From positions 17,013 through 81,012 of the forward strand of contig CANFOL010000008.1 of NCBI GenBank assembly GCA_947448695.1: a stretch of DNA of 64,000 nucleotides, read 5' to 3'. The translations under genes and the position numbers were made by a program. Every line of letters begins with the position of its first letter. Positions within the stretch are counted from its first letter, which is position 1. The DNA is from Burkholderiaceae bacterium (lineage in GTDB: Bacteria; Pseudomonadota; Gammaproteobacteria; Burkholderiales; Burkholderiaceae). The notes under the pieces were generated by a model. The model was not told where the DNA came from. It saw nothing but the letters and a program-made list of their open reading frames with translations, and made no database searches. Shown piece after piece: positions 49,461-57,536 of this stretch.

Positions 49461-50108
49461 TTAACGACTTTTAGAATTACTTAATTGCTCTACAACTTTT
49501 GAACTGAGTCGAGCATTATGAGAGCGCATGCTCTCAAAGGCTGCCTTTGCATCTGAATTTAAAATTGCTTCTAGAATTAACTGATGCTCTTGATGTGAAG
49601 TTTGTAATCTTTTTTCAGTCTTACTCTGCGCTTGCCTAAATCCAGATAATCGACTTCTTAAATTACCAACTATCTCGTTGAGTAATTGATTATGTGTTCC
49701 TAAACAAATTAAATTATGAAATTTTTTATTTAACTCTAAGTACGCATTTGCATCAGATTTTTTGACTACTTGATCGGCTAACTCATGAACCCTTTCAAGC
49801 TGTTTTTTTTCGAGCAGAGACATTCGGTGAGCAGCTATTTGAGCGCATAGTGCTTCTAATTCGCATTCGGCCTCTAGCATATCTGATAATTCATCAATAC
49901 CGATTTTTGCAACTAAAACTCCCTTCCGGGGAACTAATTGAACTAAGCCTTTTGCCGCAAGGTCTCTCAATACTTCACGAATGGGAGTTCTAGAAACTTT
50001 AAAACGCGTTGCCAAAGCTATCTCTTCTAACTTCGTCCCAGGCTTTAAAAGTCCCGAGATAATCTCTTCAGTGAGAATATTAAAAATATTAGATGCTATC
50101 GTTGTCAT
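49461..50108 (-). CDS. GntR-family regulator, FCD subgroup
   Basis: 215 aa. The winged helix includes ATRFKVSRTPIREVLRDLAAKGLV, and the FCD domain includes ELNKKFHNLICLGTHNQ with a metal-binding His. ATGA overlap with the upstream dehydrogenase gene shows an autoregulated operon arrangement. It is the obvious candidate to bind the ATATACAA repeats at 51489-51598 in the divergent promoter region. Confidence 0.9.
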   Translation of the reverse strand: MTTIASNIFNILTEEIISGLLKPGTKLEEIALATRFKVSRTPIREVLRDLAAKGLVQLVPRKGVLVAKIGIDELSDMLEAECELEALCAQIAAHRMSLLEKKQLERVHELADQVVKKSDANAYLELNKKFHNLICLGTHNQLLNEIVGNLRSRLSGFRQAQSKTEKRLQTSHQEHQLILEAILNSDAKAAFESMRSHNARLSSKVVEQLSNSKSR

Positions 50109-51037
50109 ATACAGTGGTTTAGCGCTTGTCCTGAAAATTGATTATTTAAGTTATTGATTAGAATATCAGTCTGTGTTTTAAAAGCTGATGGTGACCTACC
50201 TGATATATGTGGCGTTAGTAAAATGTTGTTAAATTCGAATAATTTGGAATCGATGTGTGGTTCGTTTTCAAAAACATCTAATGCCGCACCAGCAATAGCA
50301 CCATCCTCCAGTGCTTCGATTAACGCATTGGTGTCAACCACTGAGCCTCTAGCTATATTAATTAAATAAGCTTCATGACCAAGGGCTTGCAGTACATCTT
50401 TATTAATCATGTGAAAAGTTTCCTTTCCGCCAGGACACGCAATTACTAAATAATTTACCTTTTCAGCCAACTCCAAAACCGAAGAGCAATATTGCCAAGG
50501 TGTATTTTTAAGCCTTGGGCTGTGATAAAAGATACTCATTCCAAATGCAGATGCTCTTTGTGCAATTTTAGATCCGATATTTCCAAGTCCAACAATACCG
50601 ATGGAACTTGAGTTCAAAGTTGGTCTTTCCGCTCTTAATGTTGACCACCCCCCCTTCTTTACGAGTGGATCAATCTGATGAAATCCTCTGGCTAAACAAA
50701 GCATCATGCCAAGAGCGTGATCAGCTACGGTTTCATCATTTGCACCAGGAGCATACGTGGTATTAATACTTTTCTTGTTGGCGTGAAGAATATCTAAGTT
50801 CTCATAACCCGCGCCATAAATACAAATAATCTGTAAATTTGGGAAAAGGTCCATTTCTTGAGCACTCATTCCCCTTGAGCCATTCGTAATTGCAGCTTTG
50901 ACTTCAAATAATTGCTTATCTAAAAACAATGCTTCATGATCAATGGTGTTTGGCGCATAAAGAAGTTCATAAAAATTTTCTAAGGCGTCTAATGTAACTT
51001 TTGGTAAAGGTATTAGTACAAGTATCTTATTTTTCAT
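50105..51037 (-). CDS. D-isomer-specific 2-hydroxyacid dehydrogenase
   Basis: NAD(P)-dependent interconversion of a 2-oxo acid and D-2-hydroxy acid; relatives include hydroxypyruvate/glyoxylate reductases. It has 310 aa. The dinucleotide motif is GIVGLGNIG (147-155). Catalytic residues are R230 (IARGS), E259 (ENEP) and H277 (LTPHISG). It is flanked by a VOC gene (28 bases upstream) and the GntR gene (4-base overlap). Confidence 0.92.
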   Translation of the reverse strand: MKNKILVLIPLPKVTLDALENFYELLYAPNTIDHEALFLDKQLFEVKAAITNGSRGMSAQEMDLFPNLQIICIYGAGYENLDILHANKKSINTTYAPGANDETVADHALGMMLCLARGFHQIDPLVKKGGWSTLRAERPTLNSSSIGIVGLGNIGSKIAQRASAFGMSIFYHSPRLKNTPWQYCSSVLELAEKVNYLVIACPGGKETFHMINKDVLQALGHEAYLINIARGSVVDTNALIEALEDGAIAGAALDVFENEPHIDSKLFEFNNILLTPHISGRSPSAFKTQTDILINNLNNQFSGQALNHCI

Positions 51038-51065
51038 GATGAATCTTTATGACAGATAAGAAGTT

Positions 51066-51467
51066 TTATGAGGGCGTCACATCTTTTACAGCACCCTTCC
51101 AACCACTCTCTGTAATATCAAAAACAATGCCCTCTGGAGTCTTATATTTCACCTCATAATATACATTTGGGTTGGTTTCTTTTTTACCTGTAAGATATTT
51201 CCCACCTGCATTTTTTACTTGATCTTCTGATTCTTCTAAATTATCGACCCACATCCCAAAATGTATAACGCCACAATATCCTTTAGGAAAACCGCCCGGA
51301 ACAGGCTCATCTTTAAAGTCAAGTAGAGCTACATTCATTGTGCCGTCAGTCATATAAACCCCACGCTGGGCATTTCCTGCACGCGTCATCCCAAAGGCAC
51401 TCTCAAAAAATTTAGCTGCTGCTTCAGTATCAGTAACGGATATAGCAATGTGTCTTAGTTTAGCCAT
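51066..51467 (-). CDS. VOC-family protein
   Basis: 133 aa, two VOC motifs: LRHIAISVTDTEAAAKFF with H6, and IHFGMWVDNLEESE. It is similar in size to glyoxalase I or small ring-cleavage relatives. The function is unknown. It is the first gene of the minus-strand operon and divergent from the FAH gene, so it should be regulated with it. Confidence 0.82.
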   Translation of the reverse strand: MAKLRHIAISVTDTEAAAKFFESAFGMTRAGNAQRGVYMTDGTMNVALLDFKDEPVPGGFPKGYCGVIHFGMWVDNLEESEDQVKNAGGKYLTGKKETNPNVYYEVKYKTPEGIVFDITESGWKGAVKDVTPS

Positions 51468-51488
51468 TAAAAATCTCCTAGATTATTT

Positions 51489-51598
51489 ATATACAAAAGA
51501 ATTAACTATAAATTTATGGTTGACATGTAAATAAAAAAATACTAAATTGAATATACAAGAAAGTCAATAAAAATACACAAGTCAAATTAAATATACAA
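51489..51598. promoter_or_regulatory. array of four ATATACAA-type half-sites in a divergent promoter region
   Basis: ATATACAA occurs at 51489-51496, 51551-51558 and 51591-51598, with a one-base variant ATACACAA at 51573-51580, all in the same orientation. They overlie and follow the plus-strand promoter at 51520-51548. Direct half-site repeats of this kind are known for the FCD-type GntR protein NanR (GGTATA repeats), so an operator for the GntR protein encoded at 49461-50108 is inferred. Confidence 0.5.
51520..51548 (+). promoter_or_regulatory. sigma-70 promoter for the FAH operon
   Basis: A perfect TTGACA (51520-51525), a 17-base spacer and TAAATT (51543-51548). Transcription would start near 51555, within the half-site array, so a bound regulator would block it. 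It lies 67 bases before the ATG. Confidence 0.65.
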
Positions 51599-51614
51599 AA
51601 CGTCAGGAATATGC

Positions 51615-52544
51615 ATGAAATGGATGGGCCTTGCAACATACAAAATTAATCAAACGATTCACACCGCATGGGTGGTAGAAAAAAAACTTTACGATCTCAA
51701 GTCAATTAAAGTTTCTGGATTTAATGATCTTCCAAGTTATCTAACAGAGTCGATTAATGAAACAATTAATCATTGGGAAATCCTCAATTTACAAGAGCTT
51801 GCCGACAAAATCGAGAATCTCATTCTACAAAATAAAATTCAAGCACTGAATCCGAATAGTTATCAACTTTGCTCACCATTTCATCCTGGACGAATTTTTG
51901 CTGCGGCTTCTAATTACTATGAGCACGCAAAAGAAATGGGGACTCAATTAGCAGAAAGAAGTGAGAGTTCCCCATTTATCTTTATGAAAGCTGATACCTG
52001 TATAACAAATCCAAATTCACCTGTCATAAAACCAAGCTCTGTTCAAAAGCTTGATTGGGAAGTAGAGCTAGGAGTTGTAATTGGAAAAGGTGGCAGAAAA
52101 ATTAGGTACGAAGATGCCTTAGATCATATTGCTGGCTATGTTGTTTTTAACGATATTTCTGCACGAGATTTAACAAGGCGCTCAGACTATCCTTTTTCTC
52201 ATGACTGGTTCAGAGGTAAAAGTTTTGAGACTTTTGGACCAATGGGACCTTGGTTAGTCCCTAAAGATTGCTTAGGTAATCCTAATCATCTTCAGCTCAC
52301 GCTAGATGTTAACGGAGAACGAATGCAAGATGGCAATACCAAAGATATGATTTTTAATATTCAGGAACAAATTGTCTATCTTTCTAATATGACAACTTTA
52401 AAACCAGGAGACCTCATCGCTACTGGAACTCCAACTGGGGTTGGAATGGGTAGAAATATATTCTTAAATCCTGGAGATCTGATGAAAGCATCTATTGAGG
52501 GAATTGGTTATATTGAAAATGAAGTGAAGGTAGAAGATGAATAG
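51615..52544 (+). CDS. fumarylacetoacetate hydrolase-family protein
   Basis: Metal-dependent hydrolase, isomerase or decarboxylase of 2-oxo/enol acids. It has 309 aa; the first 90 residues are a variable domain. Metal ligands are E149, E151 (DWEVELGVVIGKG) and D180 (FNDISARDLTRR). The GTPTGVGMG block is near 270. The next gene is an extradiol-dioxygenase-like VOC protein, suggesting meta-cleavage products as substrate. Confidence 0.9.
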   Translation: MKWMGLATYKINQTIHTAWVVEKKLYDLKSIKVSGFNDLPSYLTESINETINHWEILNLQELADKIENLILQNKIQALNPNSYQLCSPFHPGRIFAAASNYYEHAKEMGTQLAERSESSPFIFMKADTCITNPNSPVIKPSSVQKLDWEVELGVVIGKGGRKIRYEDALDHIAGYVVFNDISARDLTRRSDYPFSHDWFRGKSFETFGPMGPWLVPKDCLGNPNHLQLTLDVNGERMQDGNTKDMIFNIQEQIVYLSNMTTLKPGDLIATGTPTGVGMGRNIFLNPGDLMKASIEGIGYIENEVKVEDE

Positions 52545-53082
52545 TCAAATCAAAAAAATTAATCCAAGAAAATTAGGACACATCGTATTAACCGTCAGAG
52601 ATATACATAAATCAGTAGATTTTTATACAAAGATTCTTGGCCTCCAAGTTTCAGATTGGATTGGTGATCAAATGGTATTTCTTCGATCAGGAACGGATCA
52701 TCATGATTTAGCCTTAGCACAAATACCGAAAGACTCGGCAGATTTGAATGATTTGCCCCGTTACTCTAGGCCGGGATTAGAGCATTTTTCTTATCTAGTT
52801 GATAGCTTAAAAGATATTGAAGATGCGGTGCAATTTCTCAAAGCAAATCAAATTGAAATTGTTCGAGGAATTGGAAAGCACGGTCCCGGTGAAAATTGTT
52901 TTTTAGTTTTCAAAGATCCCGATGGAAATAATGTTGAGTTGTATTGTGAGATGGAGCAAATTCCACTTCATAATCCTCGGAAACCACAAGTATGGGTAAG
53001 AAACATTCAGTCATTTGATCAATGGAGTTTTAAAAAATTTGTAGTACCGCCTCCTCCAAGTATGATTAAAGAAAAAAGTTGA
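52537..53082 (+). CDS. one-domain VOC protein, extradiol-dioxygenase-like
   Basis: 181 aa, overlapping the FAH gene by eight bases. The iron-type 2-His-1-Glu triad is visible at H15 (LGHIVLTV), H83 (LEHFSYLV) and E134 (NNVELYCEM), with KDPDGNNVELY at the right place. It is a single module, whereas catechol 2,3-dioxygenases have two. It may be a one-domain ring-cleavage enzyme or another VOC enzyme; the FAH neighbour favours ring cleavage. Confidence 0.78.
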   Translation: MNSQIKKINPRKLGHIVLTVRDIHKSVDFYTKILGLQVSDWIGDQMVFLRSGTDHHDLALAQIPKDSADLNDLPRYSRPGLEHFSYLVDSLKDIEDAVQFLKANQIEIVRGIGKHGPGENCFLVFKDPDGNNVELYCEMEQIPLHNPRKPQVWVRNIQSFDQWSFKKFVVPPPPSMIKEKS

Positions 53083-53107
53083 TTCGCCATTTAAAAAGGT
53101 AATTAAT

Positions 53108-54079
53108 ATGCAAATTTTATTGAGTTCATTATTCAAACTACTAGCTATTTTATATTTCTCTTTACTAGGTATGGCTCATGCCCAAAATTGGCCGCAAAAA
53201 CCTGTTCGAATCATCGTGCCTTATGCCCCTGCAGGTAATACAGATGCAATTGCAAGGATAGTTGCTGAGCGATTAACAACATCGCTAGGACAATCTTTTA
53301 TTGTTGAAAATAAACCTGGTGCTGGAGGTGCAACAGCCGCTGAATTTGTTTCTAAAGCAATGCCGGATGGATATGTTCTTTTTCTTGCCGCATTGTCACA
53401 ATTTGGTCCTGTACCTGTAACCCAAAAGGTCAATTACGACCCACTCAATGATTTCTCCCCCATCGCCAATGTCGCTTCAAACGGCTTTGTCATTGCGGTC
53501 AGCTCTAAAGTTCCAGTCAATAGTCTATCTGAATTTATTGAGTATGTTAAAGCGAGGCCTAACAAATTAAATTACGGCTCAGGAGGAACTGGCAGCATGA
53601 CACACTTAGCACCTTTACTGTTTTTGAAACGTGCAGGCTTAGAGATGGTTCATGTACCTTATAAAGGGGGAGCTCCAGCCCTTTCTGATTTAATGTCAGG
53701 ACAAGTAGAAATGTATGCTGGCAGCCCTTCAGAATTAATCGCCTTAGCAAGTACTAATCGTTTTAAGATGTTGGGTATTACTAGTGCAAATCGAAACCCA
53801 CAGATTCCAAATGTACCAACTATCGCTGAAACATTTCCAGGGTTTAAGGCAGAAACTTGGAACGGACTTCTTGGCCCGGCAAATTTAAGTCCACAAATTA
53901 TTGATAAACTTTCCCAAGAATTACAAAAATCTTTAAAAGATCCAGAAATGCTAGGTAAGTTATCAAAACTTGGACTGACTGCGGTTCCTACAACTCCAGC
54001 ATCCTTTAATATAGATATTAAAAATGATCATACGTTGTGGCGAGACTTGATTAAAAGCTCACAAGTCGTAGTGGATTAA
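53108..54079 (+). CDS. Bug-type TTT solute-binding receptor
   Basis: 323 aa with signal peptide ending about AHA-Q (residue 26). The ligand-loop Asp is D46 (APAGNTD), followed by VENKPGAGGATAAEFV and HVPYKGGAPALSD. It is third in the plus-strand operon and shares only family-level motifs with the other three receptors, so it probably has its own ligand. Confidence 0.92.
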   Translation: MQILLSSLFKLLAILYFSLLGMAHAQNWPQKPVRIIVPYAPAGNTDAIARIVAERLTTSLGQSFIVENKPGAGGATAAEFVSKAMPDGYVLFLAALSQFGPVPVTQKVNYDPLNDFSPIANVASNGFVIAVSSKVPVNSLSEFIEYVKARPNKLNYGSGGTGSMTHLAPLLFLKRAGLEMVHVPYKGGAPALSDLMSGQVEMYAGSPSELIALASTNRFKMLGITSANRNPQIPNVPTIAETFPGFKAETWNGLLGPANLSPQIIDKLSQELQKSLKDPEMLGKLSKLGLTAVPTTPASFNIDIKNDHTLWRDLIKSSQVVVD

Positions 54080-54083
54080 CAAT

Positions 54084-55016
54084 ATGTTTTTAGATACGTT
54101 CAAAGGTCTAAATCAAGATAGCATAGAAAAAATGCTAACAATTGGCCCAAAATGGGCGGAAGATATTATTGGTAATAGAAAAATAGTCATTGATATTTAT
54201 TCGCAGGTTTTACGTAATCGGGATTTAAAGAATATCGTTATTCAAAAGGATATACCCTATGGTAATCACCCTCGACAAATTCTAGACATTTATCACCAAG
54301 ATCTTCTAAATACTCCTTTACCAGTTTTAATATTTGTCCATGGCGGTGCTTTTGTACGAGGTGAAAAAGATGCGAATGATCATATCTATTCAAATTTTTT
54401 AACTTACTTTGTTCGTCATGGCTTTGTTGGAATTAATCTTGAATATCGACTTGCTTCTGAAGCAAAATTTCCAGACGGCTCAAAGGATATCGAATCCGGT
54501 ATTGCTTGGGTCATCGAGCATGCTAAGGAACTTAACATTGACCCTAAAAAGATATTTTTGGTCGGCCATTCAGCTGGTGGTAGTCATGTCGCCTCCTATG
54601 TAATGGATCCCAATGTCCGGCCTCGCAATGGACATTCTATTGCTGGATTAATTTTAATTAGCGCTCGATTAAGAGCTGATGTCCGTTCAGATAATCCGAA
54701 CGCCAATGGTGTTAGTTCTTATTACGGTGAGGATAAAACACTTTATGAATTAAGATCTCCCTTAACTTACGCAGATCATTTAGATATTCCAGTATTAATT
54801 GCTATTTCAGAATTTGAAAATCCCGGTCTTGATGTCTATGGTTCTGAGTTTTTTTATCAAGTTTCCTCTAAAAATTGGCAGTCTCCAGAGTTTATTAGAA
54901 TCCCAAAACATAACCATACATCAATCGTTGCCCATTTGGACACAGAAGAGGAAACATTTGGTCTGTTTATGAGATCTTTTATATCTAAAGTTTTAGCAAA
55001 TATAGATTCAATTTAG
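54084..55016 (+). CDS. alpha/beta hydrolase, hormone-sensitive-lipase-like
   Basis: 310 aa. The oxyanion motif HGGAF is at residues 86-90, the nucleophile S163 lies in GHSAGG, and H278 in KHNHTS is the likely catalytic His. It resembles carboxylesterases and kynurenine-formamidase-like enzymes. It starts four bases after the Bug gene, so it may hydrolyse an ester, amide or C-C ring-cleavage product of the imported substrate. It is convergent with the MmgE/PrpD gene, 31 bases away. Confidence 0.85.
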   Translation: MFLDTFKGLNQDSIEKMLTIGPKWAEDIIGNRKIVIDIYSQVLRNRDLKNIVIQKDIPYGNHPRQILDIYHQDLLNTPLPVLIFVHGGAFVRGEKDANDHIYSNFLTYFVRHGFVGINLEYRLASEAKFPDGSKDIESGIAWVIEHAKELNIDPKKIFLVGHSAGGSHVASYVMDPNVRPRNGHSIAGLILISARLRADVRSDNPNANGVSSYYGEDKTLYELRSPLTYADHLDIPVLIAISEFENPGLDVYGSEFFYQVSSKNWQSPEFIRIPKHNHTSIVAHLDTEEETFGLFMRSFISKVLANIDSI

Positions 55017-55047
55017 TTTTAAAAATCAGACCTACTAAAGCCTGGAT

Positions 55048-56346
55048 TTAATTCAGCGCAAGTAATGTAAATGGTTTCTTTTCGCCAAATTTTTTGATGT
55101 TATTCCACAATAACTCATCAGTTACTAAATGATTAAATTTTATTTGCATATCATTCCAGTTGATTGGATTTCCGGGATGACCTCTTGAAATTGCGACTTC
55201 AACCAACTTGTTCTGACCATCCTTTAATTGTGCATTTAATCTTGCTGACGTATAACCCATTTCAAGACTTGGCTTAACGCTCACCAAATCTGTCAATTGA
55301 ATAGTTTCTTGATTATGGATGGCTTGATCACTAAAATCCCCCACCATTAAATCAGAGCCTTTTAATGCAAGTGCCACACAGTACTTCATATCAAACTTAC
55401 CCTCTAATGGAGATTTTGGTTTACCAGACTTTTGACCAGTTACTTGCATTGCCAACTCTCCTACTTCAATATCTAATGACTGAATGTCCTTTATCGAAGT
55501 AAAAGTCAGTAGTTTCTTGATCGTATCAACTGCAGGATGAACTAAATGACATGCGGCATAGGGTTTAAAACTGTTATTTAAAATTTCCCACTGATCAAAA
55601 TTAACCGCTGTTAATGAAGCTGATTTGTCTTGAACCAAAGCTTGTATAAACCCACCTTCTAAGGCAAACATATCTTGTTGTGCAACAAATCCATGTTTCG
55701 CTAATTTAGCTGCCATCAAGCCATTAAATGCTGCTTTACCAGCATGAAACGGTTTTGCCATCGTTCCAAAAGAAACCGTAAAGCCACTAGCCTGAGTGGC
55801 TGCAGCTGAGAGTGCATTAATGATTTGAGCCTGATCCAGCTGATATAAAACACAAGCTGAGGCTGCAGAGCCTATCGCTCCAAAAATACCTGTGCAATGC
55901 CAACCTTTTTCGGTAATGATTTCACCAACGCCATACCCTACTCTCGTTGATACTTCAAAGCCAGTAATAAATGCTCTTAAAATTTCTTCTTCTGAGGAGC
56001 CGAGTTCCTGACCTAGTGCAATGGTAGCTGCATAAAGAGGGGCACTCGTATGAGTATTCGACTTAATATGCGTATCATCAAAATCTAAGCAGTGCGCTAA
56101 AGTTCCATTACATAATGCTGCAGTTAAGGCATCTGCTACCCCGCCTAATAATAAGCTAGAACTACCCCGATCATGATTATCCTTTGTGGTTTCATAAACC
56201 ACTCTCGCTGCACTCTCAGATAGAGCCCCTTTAGCAACGCAAAGCCAATCAGCTAAACATAAGCGACCACGATCCAAAACTTCGTCAGGTATATTTTTCG
56301 AATAATTCTCAAAGATATATTCCGCAATTTTTTGTGTGTTTGTCAT
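55048..56346 (-). CDS. MmgE/PrpD-family protein
   Basis: 432 aa. The family contains 2-methylcitrate dehydratase, cis-aconitate decarboxylase and iminodisuccinate epimerase. HCLDFDDTHIKSNTHTSAPL is the family block near residue 81, with GFEVSTRVGYG and GTMAKPFHAGKAAFNGL following. Its ATG overlaps the upstream CoA-transferase stop by four bases. With CoA-transferases and a Bug receptor it suggests catabolism of a branched dicarboxylate or tricarboxylate; the reaction is unassigned. Confidence 0.87.
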   Translation of the reverse strand: MTNTQKIAEYIFENYSKNIPDEVLDRGRLCLADWLCVAKGALSESAARVVYETTKDNHDRGSSSLLLGGVADALTAALCNGTLAHCLDFDDTHIKSNTHTSAPLYAATIALGQELGSSEEEILRAFITGFEVSTRVGYGVGEIITEKGWHCTGIFGAIGSAASACVLYQLDQAQIINALSAAATQASGFTVSFGTMAKPFHAGKAAFNGLMAAKLAKHGFVAQQDMFALEGGFIQALVQDKSASLTAVNFDQWEILNNSFKPYAACHLVHPAVDTIKKLLTFTSIKDIQSLDIEVGELAMQVTGQKSGKPKSPLEGKFDMKYCVALALKGSDLMVGDFSDQAIHNQETIQLTDLVSVKPSLEMGYTSARLNAQLKDGQNKLVEVAISRGHPGNPINWNDMQIKFNHLVTDELLWNNIKKFGEKKPFTLLALN

Positions 56347-57536
56347 TTATTCAGTAGTCCCTTAATTTCCTCTGTGGAATAACCAATATTTTTTAAAATC
56401 TCTTCTGAATTCTCTCCAAGTAGTGGCGCTGGAAGGTGAGATTCAATAGCTAATCCAGCTCTTGCCAATGGATTGACTAAATAAGGAATTTTTCCTTCAA
56501 TGGGATGATCAAGCCAATCAATAGCACCCCGTTCTTTTACGTGCTCTAAATTCATCACGTCTTGTGGTGAGCACACTGGCGCAATCGCTATCCCAGTCTT
56601 TAACATATGCTCCATGATTTCATCCCACGTGAATTGCGAAAAATACTCTTGTAATGCTTGTCGATAAACAATGCCACGCTCGCCATGCGTGGATAATCGG
56701 TCAGCTGGAGTCTCATCCTGAAAAATCAAATCAGGCCTATCAATTTTTAGGCAGAACTCTTTCCAAATTTTGAACTCTAAAAGTGTAATGGCAATATTTT
56801 TGCCATCTTTTGACTTGTAAATAGAATATCTTGGATTACCTCCAAACGACTCCATTCTGGGTTCCCCACTGTAACCTGCAGATTTCGCAAATGGAGTACT
56901 TAATGGGATTAAGCACATATTTAAAAGAGATTCATACATCGATATATCAATGTCACAACCCATACCAGTTTTCGCTCGCTGCGCTAAAGCTGCTTGAATC
57001 GCGATCACGCAATATAAAGATCCAGCAAAATCAGCAGATTGCATTCCAGGAACACTCGCTTGTCCATCTGGAGCACAACCCAACAAACCAGTCATCGACT
57101 GAATCACAAGATCATGCCCTGCGATATGAGATAAGGAGCCCGTCTTTCCAAAGCCTGATATAGAACAATAAATAATGGCAGAATTAATCTCTTTAGCAAC
57201 TTCGTAATCTAATCCTAATTTTTTCATGAGACCAGGCCGAAAAGACTCAACAACTACATCACAATTGGCGATTAAACGTTTTGCAACTTCTTTTCCAGAT
57301 GGCTCTCGTAAATCCACAGTAATACTTTTTTTACTGCCATTGGTAGCATGGAAATACACACTATTTTCTTTATATCTTGGATATGAATGTCGACTTGGGT
57401 CACCGATTTCTGGTTCCTCCACTTTATATACTTCCGCCCCTAATTCAGCAAGCATTTGCGTTGCCCAGGGTCCGGGAAGTAATCGACTAAAGTCGACGAT
57501 TTTGATGCCGCTTAATGGTAAATGATTAGTTTTCAT
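56343..57536 (-). CDS. class III CoA-transferase (CaiB/BaiF family)
   Basis: 397 aa, full length. The N-terminal GIKIVDFSRLLPGPWATQMLAELGAEVYKVE and RPGLMKKLGLDY are family blocks. Catalytic Asp is D169 in QSADFAGS. It overlaps the tandem CoA-transferase gene upstream and the MmgE gene downstream by four bases each. It would exchange CoA between a donor such as succinyl-CoA and the operon's acid substrate. Confidence 0.92.
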   Translation of the reverse strand: MKTNHLPLSGIKIVDFSRLLPGPWATQMLAELGAEVYKVEEPEIGDPSRHSYPRYKENSVYFHATNGSKKSITVDLREPSGKEVAKRLIANCDVVVESFRPGLMKKLGLDYEVAKEINSAIIYCSISGFGKTGSLSHIAGHDLVIQSMTGLLGCAPDGQASVPGMQSADFAGSLYCVIAIQAALAQRAKTGMGCDIDISMYESLLNMCLIPLSTPFAKSAGYSGEPRMESFGGNPRYSIYKSKDGKNIAITLLEFKIWKEFCLKIDRPDLIFQDETPADRLSTHGERGIVYRQALQEYFSQFTWDEIMEHMLKTGIAIAPVCSPQDVMNLEHVKERGAIDWLDHPIEGKIPYLVNPLARAGLAIESHLPAPLLGENSEEILKNIGYSTEEIKGLLNK

